From NCBI RefSeq assembly GCF_021018895.1, contig NC_079375.1:10324732-10388731 (forward strand): a stretch of DNA of 64,000 nt, given 5' to 3'. Below the pieces are notes generated by a model, which did not search any database, had not been told where the DNA came from, and was given only the letters and a program-made list of their open reading frames with translations. Made by a program: the position numbers and the translations under genes. Positions 50,061 through 59,759 of this stretch are shown piece by piece. Positions within the stretch are counted from its first letter, which is position 1. Each line of letters begins with the position of its first letter. This stretch comes from Seriola aureovittata (lineage: Eukaryota; Chordata; Actinopteri; Carangiformes; Carangidae).

Positions 50061-50414
50061 TAGGGCTGTCACAATATGAGATTTTCACCACATGACAATT
50101 CACAACAACAATATTACCGCAATATTTATAGAAAATGTGTTTATTGTGTTTTATCTCCTTTTCGACAAATTAATTAGATTCAAATAGAAGTGTAGCGAGG
50201 TGGAGAGAGAGCGCAACTATAACTGTACAAAAGTATACAAAAGAACAATTACACTTCATGGATAGTGAAGAGGCAACTAGTAAATAAGCAAAAGCTCAAC
50301 AAGGCCTAACATCTGCCATCACAATATTATCATGTGTATTACTAACACAATATCAATATTTCCCTTTTTAAATATCACATGCATCATCAATACCTATATA
50401 TTGCAACAACCCTA
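50061..50414. mobile_element. hAT-type MITE with 8-bp target-site duplication
   Basis: A 354-base element. The left end TAGGGCTGTCACAATAT and the reverse complement of the right end TAGGGTTGTTGCAATAT agree at 14 of 17 positions. Flanking 8-mers CTCTGAGT (50053-50060) and CTGTGAGT (50415-50422) differ at one base, the duplication length expected of hAT transposases. There is no coding capacity, so it was mobilised in trans. Confidence 0.8.
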
Positions 50415-53390
50415 CTGTGAGTTCAACCAACGAGAATGTGGTTGGATTACCTATCGTATCTAACTGCAGAGATCTACTTCCAGCGCAAGTTAAAATCTCA
50501 GGGTTAAAAACTGATCTAATGTTGGGTCAATATAGCACCGACTGAATACTGGGTTAACATTACCCAGTACCAATGGGTTGTCATAACCCAATGTTGTTAT
50601 GTCTATATTAGTTATTTTCTAACCATGGACCGGGTACATTTGTCATTTTTAATGTGCAATAGCGTTCCTCTAAAATCCTTTATCAGTCAGGCTATAATTG
50701 GAGCATCATCATGTACACTTACAAATGCCTAAAAAACCCCACTCCAAAGGTTCTCTGTGACATAGTGAAACCTCTGGAGGTTTCTGGCGTACTTTCAGAA
50801 AGCTTTTGGATAGCCAACTTTTTCTGTTCCGGGGATCGATATGTTGAACTCTCACCATCAGAATTCAAGATGAATCATGGCAGGGCATTATTTAAAGGCG
50901 AGGTACAACAGTTTGTATATTGTTGTATGTGCCTTCCTGATGGGCACCGCAAACAAGCTTAGGCTATAAATGTTGCGTTATGTGGCATACCTACATTGAT
51001 TATTTACATTAGGTTTCACCAGAAAGACAGCTGTAATGAAGTCACGATCACCATACGAAGGCCATAAGTGCTGTACCTTGCCTGTGCATTTGACAGGGAT
51101 AAAACGGATATAAAGAGAGCTGCGAGATGAAGCCCAGATTTTCTCTGCCCTTTCAACTATTCAGTCAGTGTTTGTTCTGTGAGACAGATTCCACACAGCG
51201 GGAAATCAATTACATTCACACCAATATGGATCAGAGACCACTGGTGATCTGCATCCTCTTCTTCTCTTCACCCTGTGTCTTGCAGAGGAACAGAGAATTC
51301 TTAGTGTTTAGAAAGAAATGACTACTTTTGTGTGAATCTCTGCTGGGTGCTTTGGCACAGAGTGAAACACTGCACACCACTGGGGGTGTGCTGCATGTGG
51401 GAGGAAGAGTGGGGAGAGAATATGTGTACCGAGGGGAGTGGGGACTTACCAAATGGGCCAGTTAAGTCATAGCATTACGGGTCCTTTCTGATGTCACACT
51501 GACATCATCACCCCGAGCCCCACCCGCCCTACACTCGACACAAAAACATTTACATCACTATGAGTCATACTGCACCATAAAGTTGTACATCAATAATCTA
51601 TTGATGTCATGACTAACCTGTATCCATCACATATCACATATCATAATTTATCAACATTAAATTAAATTAATATTCTCATCTCTGCAATCAAGTTTCATAT
51701 CTAAACGGCAATGTAGGCACTAAAAGAACTCACACTTTGCTGAAGTTTGAGGTGAAATCAAACTTGAGAAAGTGCGTCAAATCTTTGGAAACCCGTACCC
51801 TTTTCGAACAAGCACTGTGGCATTCAAGCCAAAGCTCAGGGTTAGTTATTTCTTCACACTTTTGCATAGAGCACAGATGGAGAAGTGTTTGTTCCCTTCG
51901 AACAACAAAAGGACCAAATCTGAAAGAGGGTTACATCACTTGCATCTGATTCAGTGCAGTCCTTGACTTAATTGGAGTCAAAAGAAATTACTACAAAGAT
52001 AAAGAATTGAAAAAAATAAATAAAATGTAATAAAAGGAGCAAATCAAAAAGGATGAAATATGAAAGGTTGCGATTGACTAATGAGGTGCTTCTATGATTG
52101 ATTAAAACTCCTTGAGAAGTTGAGGAAATTTCTAAAAGCCAAAAGAGTTTTCATGTGAGAGGAGGAGAGCATCACCTCTCCCTTGCATGAAAGTGTGAGT
52201 GAAAAGATTAACTTGATAAACTCAGCTAAAGCAAACATCATGACTCCTCTTGGAGTGTTTATTTTTTTGTTGGTTCTTATCACTTTTATGAAAGTATTTT
52301 CTAATAAATGGTACTTTAGTACTCACACGGCCATATGTACATTGAGAGAGTTATTGCCTCCAAAGTTACGGTGTTAAGTGTTTGCGTTGCCTCATACAAT
52401 GTTTACTTGCTGAGCTGCAGCAGAGGGACAGTAAAACAAATACCTGATCTTGTAGAGCCCAACCAATAGTCATTTTGATGGAGATTGAGATTTCAGTTTA
52501 GAAAATCCACTAACAATATTTATTTTTTTAGCATAAATACATAACAAGCATTTTTAGATAGGCATTCCTTGTATTTGATCATCCAAAGAAGGGATTTTGT
52601 ACTTCAAGGGACATTTTACAGTTGAAAAATCTGTGCTCTCTGGTGGACAAACCTTGTGGAGAAATTGTTTCTAAATTACCACAAACATATGTTTGACATT
52701 TTCTGTGCTGCAATTTCTCATTACTTAACAGCTGCTGCATCTGCTGCTCCAATAAGCAACCGGCTGAAATGTCCACCTCACAAATTTATCAATAAATTAT
52801 CTCTTCCATCAGTAAAACTCGGAGGGAATCACTTCAAGGCCAATATGGACACGAGGGATGGATGCAACAACCAATAATTCTTTTAATATGAATGTGTAGT
52901 TATATGTTAAGATGGACTTAAATAAATCTGAACCTAGTAGTACTTTAAGATAGTGGTGGGGAGCGTGACATGTATATACAGTGAGACAATACAAATCCGT
53001 CTCTTTAACATCAAAGCAGCAAACAGTCTCATAATCCCACTGCTTTGACTGGAAATATTCCTCTATGCCAAGATGAGTATGTGGAAGAAATGTGACTGTG
53101 ATAACCCATTTGGGAGTCACAAAAGCCATGCTGAGATTGCAATGATGCCAATATTACATAGAAATCATTATGTAAATGCGCAGTGTACACAACAACAATT
53201 ATTTATATATCCTAAAACCAATATACCATGACTCTCTACTCGACTTGAACTTGCAGTGAGCTTAAAGAAAGACACCTCAAGTACAGTACAGTTTAAAAGC
53301 CTCACAAACAGCCTCTTCAATGACCCCACAGTTTCATCAAAACCTCTAATACTATCATAACCTTAATTAGGGCAGGATTGGTTTCAGGAC
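50415..53390. other. Non-coding stretch
   Basis: Contains two adjacent short hairpins at 50547-50593 built from CTGGGT/ACCCAG and TGGGTT/AACCCA. Otherwise no gene or repeat recognised; frames of up to 106 codons lack domains. Confidence 0.5.
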
Positions 53391-53452
53391 TATCATGTTG
53401 GACTGCAATAGCTTTAACTAGGTGTACCTAATAAACTGGCAACTGACTGTAC
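53391..53452 (+). repeat. 3' fragment of a dispersed repeat (AGGTGTACCTAATAAA type)
   Basis: TGTTGGACTGCAATAGC, then AACTAGGTGTACCTAATAAA and a CTGGCAACTGACTGTA end, the usual terminus of a repeat frequent in fish genomes. Confidence 0.55.
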
Positions 53453-53742
53453 ATTTCATTACGCAAATAAACTGTATAAGCGCATAAAAATCTACATGCC
53501 AAATGCCAACCAATAAAAAAAAAAATAAACTCAGCCTGTCCAAAGCAGGGAAACACAACTACCACATGCACATACCAGCAAACAGAAGCAACATAACAAA
53601 AGAAATCAGCATCTAACAAACACCAAAGCATGAAGCTGAAGTGAGGAGACAACAGCTAATGCTTCTTTGCCAAGCCTGCACACTCTGACTGAACAGAAGC
53701 ACCATACACAACTTACATGATAACATAAATAATGACACTTAC

Positions 53743-54162
53743 CTTAGCAGTAGTGAAATGTAGCAGTGGTCCCTGGAGAAAAGGCCCTTTGGGGAGAGTT
53801 TCTTAACTCTGAAGCTTTAGATGAAGGGACAGAAAAAACTGTCAGTTTTATATTATTCAACATTATCATTCCTCCACAAAGCCACCCTGCAACACTTTGT
53901 CAGGCTAGCTTGCCTGTGAAAGGCTGCATTAGCCACAGAAGTATTACAAACAGCAAAGTGACCGCAGAGTTGGGTAGCTAACAAACACAGCTGCAGAGTT
54001 AGCACTGTCACGCAAAAGAGTGCATGCAGACCCAAACATGTTTTAGACTCAAAGTTACTTACACAAATCACTGTCTCCGTCTTCTCCACGGCGAATAAAC
54101 GTCCATAAATCCTCAGAAATCGCAGGAAAAGAGGCGCTTCTGACAACTCCACAGGAAACCAT
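53743..54162 (-). other. Candidate minus-strand exon pair (unverified)
   Basis: On the minus strand an ATG (54162-54160) opens 33 codons to a consensus donor TGT|GTAAGT at 54063/54062. About 250 bases on, an acceptor with a strong pyrimidine tract (TTTTTTCTGTCCC...TAAAG ending 53815) starts a 72-base stretch ending AAG|GTAAGT at 53743/53742. The joined frame hits a stop at the end of the second piece, so any product would be about 56 residues. The first piece and its upstream DNA are CpG-rich for this window. It could be a lncRNA start, part of a repeat, or chance. Confidence 0.25.
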
Positions 54163-54240
54163 CCTCGGTTTTCTTCAGTATAAAAGTAATCCAGTGACAG
54201 CGCTCAAACCCACAGGTAGGCCTTACGTCGCTCATAGGAA

Positions 54241-55289
54241 GTGCTTGAAGCTAATTAGCATAGTTTTAATGATGCCAGTTCACCAAAATGTATAAAAGTA
54301 TAGGCTAAAAATAAAAGGCTAACTAACTGACTCCATGGCATCATTATTCTTTCAGTTTACATCACCAAGGGGAACCATGCTATATCCGTACTGTCAGTAG
54401 ATTTTGTATTTTTACACAAAACTGTGTCATTCTGTGTTGTTGGTGGTGGGACCCACAGCTGCAAGTAATTACAATTAATTGCAGGCGGTGTAAAGACAGC
54501 TGAGAGAACCAGAGAGAACCCAGAAAACACATAATTAACCAATTTTGCTTTTATTTGTTTAATTGGCAGTAGCATTCTCAGTTGCAGTGACTTTCTTTGC
54601 TGTTGTAGAAAGCAAAGACTGTTTGTAACTCGAACTGCAAAAAGTATAGAGTATACAGTCAATATGAATATATTGCATATTCTCTAGGCAGTTAGTGTTT
54701 ATGGAAGTGAGACAAAGGCTATTTCCTGCTTGTAGTGCAACTCCACTTGCCTGTCTAAAAAAACTTTCCTCCTTGTTCCAATAGATACTGTGGTGGTGGA
54801 AAACACAGTATATTTACTTTAAGTATTGTTTTAAGTACTTCACTGCAACTTTATACTTCCAATACACTTAATTTCAGAATACCTTTTTTTATTTGACAGC
54901 TAGTCATTTCACATATTTTGCACACAAATATATGATGAGCATAAAACATATCATGCATATTTATAAACAAACACAATATGATAGGTAGTAGTTAAAATTT
55001 GAATCTGTATAATTGATAGTTAACTGACTCCTGTGGCTCACTGCCACACTTACATGGAAACCAGCCATCCTTAGTGCTATTAAGTACACTTGAAGTTTTG
55101 CTGTTATGACACAGGTGTGTATAATCATTAAAGTCAAAGTACCATTATCATTAAGGTGGATAAATGGGGGAGGGAATCTGATTCTCTGGTGGATGCTACT
55201 CATGGTTCAGAATATGACTGGCAATATTTCTCACCCTCCTCATGCTTTTTATGGTTATATACAAAAGCGCCTTGAGCAGTAGACAGCTA
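54241..55289. other. Non-coding stretch
   Basis: No gene or repeat recognised; minus-strand frame at 54357-54662 (101 codons) lacks a domain. Confidence 0.5.
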
Positions 55290-55515
55290 CCACTAAGGTG
55301 CACCACTGAATGCCACAGGAGGTCTTTCCTCCCTGTACCCACCTTCTCTCTCACTGCTGGATACTAGACACAGGCAAGAATTACTATCAGGCACTATTAT
55401 TATATACCTTTAAACCTGTCCGATCCTGTTCTTACTGTTTATGTAAGTTGTTTATTTCACTTGAATAATGACCATCTTGAGCGCCAAAACTTCCTTTGGG
55501 ATGAATAAAGTTCTA
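55290..55515 (+). mobile_element. Possible 3' end of a non-LTR retrotransposon
   Basis: CACAGGAGGTCTTTCCTCCCTGT followed about 170 bases later by CCAAAACTTCCTTTGGGATGAATAAAGTTC follows the order of a fish LINE 3' end (AGGAAGTCCTTCCTCCC ... GGGATGAATAAAGT). Heavily diverged; the class is not certain. Confidence 0.4.
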
Positions 55516-55669
55516 TTTTTGCTCATCTTGAATATAAAGATAAGAATAGCTGAATACTTCTCCCATCGCTGATGAGTCAGTTTGAGCAAGACAGTACAGA
55601 TATAGGCTGGCTGAGGGTAAAAATGGATTATATTTATCATTCCCTTTCATTATCACAATGGTTAATTCA

Positions 55670-55960
55670 CACACTGCCATTCATTAATTTAATTACTCTA
55701 TAGCCAAATGGGCACGACCCATCTCAGGTGCCCTCAGCGTTTCTTATTATAGCATGTGGGGGTCTTGAGGATTCAGCTCATCTGTTGTATTTGCTCAGTA
55801 GCTCACAGAGACCTCTCGGCCCCGACACAATCTCACCTCATTAACATTTTAGGTGACGAGTCTGTCACGGCCTTAATTAACAATTCATGAGCACAGCTTA
55901 TAGCTATATTAACATTTTACAACCAATAAATCAGCTTTCCTAATCTGCTGTGTGTGTCTG
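55670..55960. promoter_or_regulatory. Candidate conserved non-coding element
   Basis: Repeat-free DNA rich in homeodomain-type TAAT cores (CATTAATTTAATTACTC, CCTTAATTAACAATTCATGA, CTATATTAACA) mixed with GC-containing unique sequence. This texture is typical of vertebrate enhancers, but no comparison was possible. Confidence 0.3.
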
Positions 55961-58091
55961 CATTTACAGGCCCATGTGGATGTGGACGTGCCAGAGACCC
56001 AGGAGGGAGACTTTGTATTTGTGTGTGGGTGGGTGCGTTATGTACATCCACAACAGGCAACTATAACGCTCCCCCTTTGTCTTCAAGTCTGTCTCCCCGT
56101 CTGTCTCTGACCCTGACATTTGTTTGAACTTTCTCTTAGTCTTACTTCTGATCATGGCGCTTTAGGGAATCAGACTATGCTTCTTTTTTTTTTCCTCTGC
56201 AAAACAAAAAAATCAAACCTACAGCCTGATCCAGAGGAGGTCAATCACAGTGTTATGCCAATTAATAATCTAAAAAAGATAAATCTGACAACACACCCAC
56301 AAATGCAAGTATCACACATAATGGAAAGGTCGACTAATTAGGGTGCTATTTTTCGATTAGTCAACTGTAACAAAAGCGACAGGATACAAGTCGGTGTGTC
56401 TCTGTCAAGTTTTTTTCTCTGGGAAGCAAAATAAAGGAGAAGGGAGAGAGAAGAGTCGTGGAGACAAGAGGAATGAATCTGAAATAATGGTGGAAGACAA
56501 TCTGGTAGAGTTGATTCTCTGAGGTATCATCATTTCTGCTTCCCTTACACCAAACGCATATTCAAAAAGCCTCTGAGAGTGGGTGTAACAGCATGCAATG
56601 AGACCAGGAGTCTTGACTGCCTCATCATGCTATAAAATGAGTGTTCAGATAGTATATGTATCTAAAAGGGGTCAGGAGTGTGATGCACACTGTCTGTAGA
56701 CTATTTCGGCCTGCGGCTACATATTAAGAATATCTTTTTAATTTGCTTCAGCTCAAAAATGACTTGCAGTGAGGGAATAAAGTGGAACGTGATCAGAACA
56801 TCGTGTCTTGTAGTCTTTGTTTTACTGTGTGGAGCTGCAGGAGAGAAAAGTGATATTGAAGCAACAATCCCACCACAGCACCCCTCCTAGGCAGCCCCTT
56901 GACCCCACTTTGAAAAGCACCTGTGTAGGCAGAGTGTGCAGGCCTTGGCTCTCCCACTGAGTCACCCAGTGAAAGTGCAGCAGTATCATGGTGTAATGTG
57001 CGTGGTGAATAGCATGCTTGCTAAATGAAAGCAATCTCTGCAGCAGAGTTTACTCTCGCTGGGTGACACACAAAAAGCCAGTGCTATTTTTTTTTCTTAA
57101 CATGGACAGTTAGCTCTGGAATGAATTTAATATGATCCACATGATGTGAAGTAGTGTGTTCCAGGCCATACATGTACTGTATGTGTTGTAATGGTTCTGC
57201 TGCATAGCACAAAACTGGTCCTTTTGGAAAAAAAAGTGCTTTGTGTTGCCTCGGTAGCAGCCTTGAACGCCCCACAAGAACACCAGCACATTTTTTTTTT
57301 TATAAGTTAACATAAAGATCAAGGGCAGCGCTTTGGTGGGAGCACACTGAATTTAAAGGATGAAATCATCCCCTGTGAAGGGTGGCCTTGCAAAATGCAT
57401 GTCTCAATGACAAATGCATTGTATGCGGCAAAGGATCCACCCCAGGTTCAATGCAGGCTATTCCAATTCCAATCAGTCCTCCAACTTCTGCAAAGTGGAA
57501 AAATGAGAAATTGATCCCAGAGAGGTGAAATGAGGAAACGTCCCCTGGATTTATGACTGAAACTGTTGTGTTTCTTGTTTTTGTTTTTTTCTTTAATTGA
57601 AAGATATCGCCTACTATTTTCCTTCAGTCATGATTCGTCTTACTTTCCATTATGTTTGGGCATATATGAAGTGAGCAACTATTGTGAGGTGTGTGTTGTG
57701 TCATCATCACAAATAAATAGTAAAGAGTGAGGGCTCTAATCCACCTGCAAGAAGAGAGCAGTGAAAACAGAGTGTGCAGCGTGTGATTTTCTGAGGTGGT
57801 TAAACAGAATTATAATCTGGTGACAATAAACTGTAAATGTTAATGGATATCGTAATAGTGACAAATAACATAAGACAGACAGGAAGAGAGAGTGGTTGAT
57901 AATGATTGAGTGAGAGATAATGCGATGCCAATAAAATGTACAGTGATAAAGAAGCGATGGTGATCTGTGGCCAACACAGATAATTGACATGAGCAAAGCG
58001 TGGCAGGGTTTCAGGATTCAGGCACTTATACTGTCTCATTAATGAAATGTCCTTTTCTCACTCCCAACACTTTTGGAAAGGAATTGCCATG
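55961..58091. other. Non-coding stretch
   Basis: No gene recognised. T/A homopolymers at 57087-57096 and 57291-57301. Confidence 0.5.
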
Positions 58092-58147
58092 ACTACAAGA
58101 GGGCGTTTTTGCTTTCTTTACTGCTGCTGTGCTGCCCTCTCCTGGAG
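58092..58147. promoter_or_regulatory. Two CTCF-like motifs in opposite orientation
   Basis: The reverse complement of 58131-58147 reads CTCCAGGAGAGGGCAGC, a near match to the CTCF core (CCASYAGRKGGCAS). On the plus strand CTACAAGAGGGCG at 58093-58105 is a weaker match. They lie about 1.5 kb before emilin2. The palindromic AGAGGGC...GCCCTCT layout could also be part of a repeat. Confidence 0.25.
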
Positions 58148-58597
58148 ACTAAAGAAACAACCAGAAACTGTCACAAATATGACTCACATGAAGCCTGTTA
58201 CCAACATTTGTTTTCCCTGTCTGAATAGCCTGCAATGTTGAGGTTTGTTGAACGTAGTCAGAACTGTGTGTAAATATGTGGAAATGGAAGGAAAGGAGCA
58301 AAAGAAAATCAATAAAAATGTCAATAATCTCATTAAAGTATTGTGTAACTGATATGATGATAGATAATCACATGTCAAGTTTATCTCACACTTGCTCGTG
58401 TTGATGAAACACTTAAAAATCAATCCCCTGCAGACATCATTCACTTACATAACATGTTCCAGCATCTCCCAGTGCACACTGCCTGATGAAATAGTGCAGT
58501 CTTATTTTAGAAAGGGCTATCTCTGGTCTGACAGCAGTTCAGGAAAAAGGCTTGTTCGGTGGTAAAGGGTTCTTTTCAGTGAGGGAGGGGCTGTTAC

Positions 58598-58635
<38 letters not shown>

Positions 58636-59089
58636 TCGTGCACCTTTTCTTCCCATAAGGTTTCACAGCATCACTTTGAATCATTATGCCTTATCTAGTG
58701 CTATGTATTTTCACTCTGCCTTTATTCAACTCACCATCTCCCTCGGTTTCTAGGGTAAAATTGCTTAAGGCCATCTGACAAAAACAATTTTCACAGCACC
58801 ACCATGTGCATGGAAAGTCTCCTTGTGCTCACTTTCACACAGCACTAAAGCACTGACAATGAATTCCTGCCTGGAGTGCTGTGAATTGAAGCTCTTGTGT
58901 AACTAATGTGCTGCTTTCTGTCTCCTTGCACATTGAGATATTGCTCAGCAAATTGCTCAGTTTGACTTAAAAAATGGAATTTGCTCAGTGAGGGATTCAA
59001 GTTGTTGGAGAAAAGAAGAGGCATGCTATTTTCCCCCGTATCCCTCTTCACCAACTGGGCAGACAGAATGTAAATCACCGTTGTTATCC
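58148..59089. other. Non-coding stretch upstream of emilin2
   Basis: Holds the (TG)n tract at 58599-58633. No gene recognised. Confidence 0.5.
58599..58633 (+). repeat. (TG)n microsatellite
   Basis: About 17 TG units. Confidence 0.95.
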
Positions 59090-59290
59090 CTGGTCATGAA
59101 TATCATCAGCACTCGGCTACGGCTGCACACACCTCTAACACTGGAGGGTGCGTTCAAAACACATTATCCTCTTATGTTCACCAGTGAGGTGTGAATTAAT
59201 GGCTGTTGGCTGACAAAGACTTAATCAAGTTGCATCCCAAGTCCTTTTAGGTGGCAGCATCCTCTGTCTCTTACATTAATTAATGACCCG
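59090..59290. promoter_or_regulatory. Candidate conserved regulatory element upstream of emilin2
   Basis: Low-repeat patch about 0.3-0.5 kb before exon 1 with a T-box-like half-site AGGTGTGA at 59187-59194 facing a partial inverted half-site (TTCACC), and TAAT-rich ends (ATTAATTAATGA near 59275-59287). It resembles regulatory DNA by composition; no alignment was possible here. Confidence 0.25.
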
Positions 59291-59375
59291 TGATTTCTAA
59301 GACTTCAAAGAATAACTAAATTAAAGATAAACTTTACTTGACACTAAAAAGCATCTATTAGGCTATAAACGTTAA

Positions 59376-59613
59376 AAGGCGGCGGCGGGGGGGGGGGGGG
59401 GTTCCTTTCCTCATCTGAGTTTTAGGGAGGAGGGTGTGGGGCCTAAACGTCATTCCAAGGGAGCTGCAGTGAATGTGGACTTCCCCAAACTTGAGTTATT
59501 GTAGTTAGTTCAGTCACTGGGGCAGTGTGACTTTGGTTTATGGGAACATCGCGCATGATAATAACAGAGTAGCCCTCTTTTTCAGTGTATTTATTTTAAA
59601 GCATTTGTTAAGT
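59376..59613 (+). promoter_or_regulatory. Candidate emilin2 promoter / 5' untranslated region
   Basis: Immediately upstream of the first ATG there is a GGC/G-run (59378-59401, 15 consecutive G) and a G-rich stretch GGGAGGAGGGTGTGGGG (about 59425-59441) that resembles Sp1/KLF-type sites. No TATA box is obvious at the usual distance. A good splice acceptor (CCCTCTTTTTCAG ending 59585) lies 28 bases before the ATG, so the coding exon may be preceded by a non-coding exon and the true promoter may lie further left. This is inference from position and composition only. Confidence 0.35.
59378..59401 (+). repeat. (GGC)n then poly(G) tract
   Basis: GGCGGCGGC followed by 15 consecutive G, about 210 bases before the emilin2 ATG; potential G-quadruplex former. 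Confidence 0.9.
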
Positions 59614-59759
59614 ATGAATCACAGACATGGAGAGGTGGATTGGCGGTGGACAGTTTTCACACTGTTTTTAAACTTTCAGTTCACTTACGGGTCTCCCTCT
59701 TCTTATGACTTGTTCCAAGGGTCTGCATACACTGGAGTGGTGCACAGACACAGAAACAG
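59614..59759 (+). CDS. emilin2: emilin2 exon 1: signal peptide
   Basis: The ATG at 59614 opens 48 codons plus two bases. Residues 10-25 (from WRWTVFTLFL) form a hydrophobic core after a short charged N-terminus, as expected for a secreted protein; cleavage is probably near Y25-G26/S27. The exon ends AACAG|GTAAGT at 59759/59760, a strong donor, in phase 2, so Arg49 is split with exon 2. The frame stays open upstream to about 59527 without another ATG, so 59614 is the first in-frame methionine. The mature N-terminus (about 27-48) is Ser/Tyr/His-rich and leads into the EMI domain. Confidence 0.85.

Noticed and set aside
56310..56365. Inverted GTCGACTAATTAGG / TCGATTAGTCAAC as another MITE
   Set aside because: The match is short and no second end or duplication could be found.
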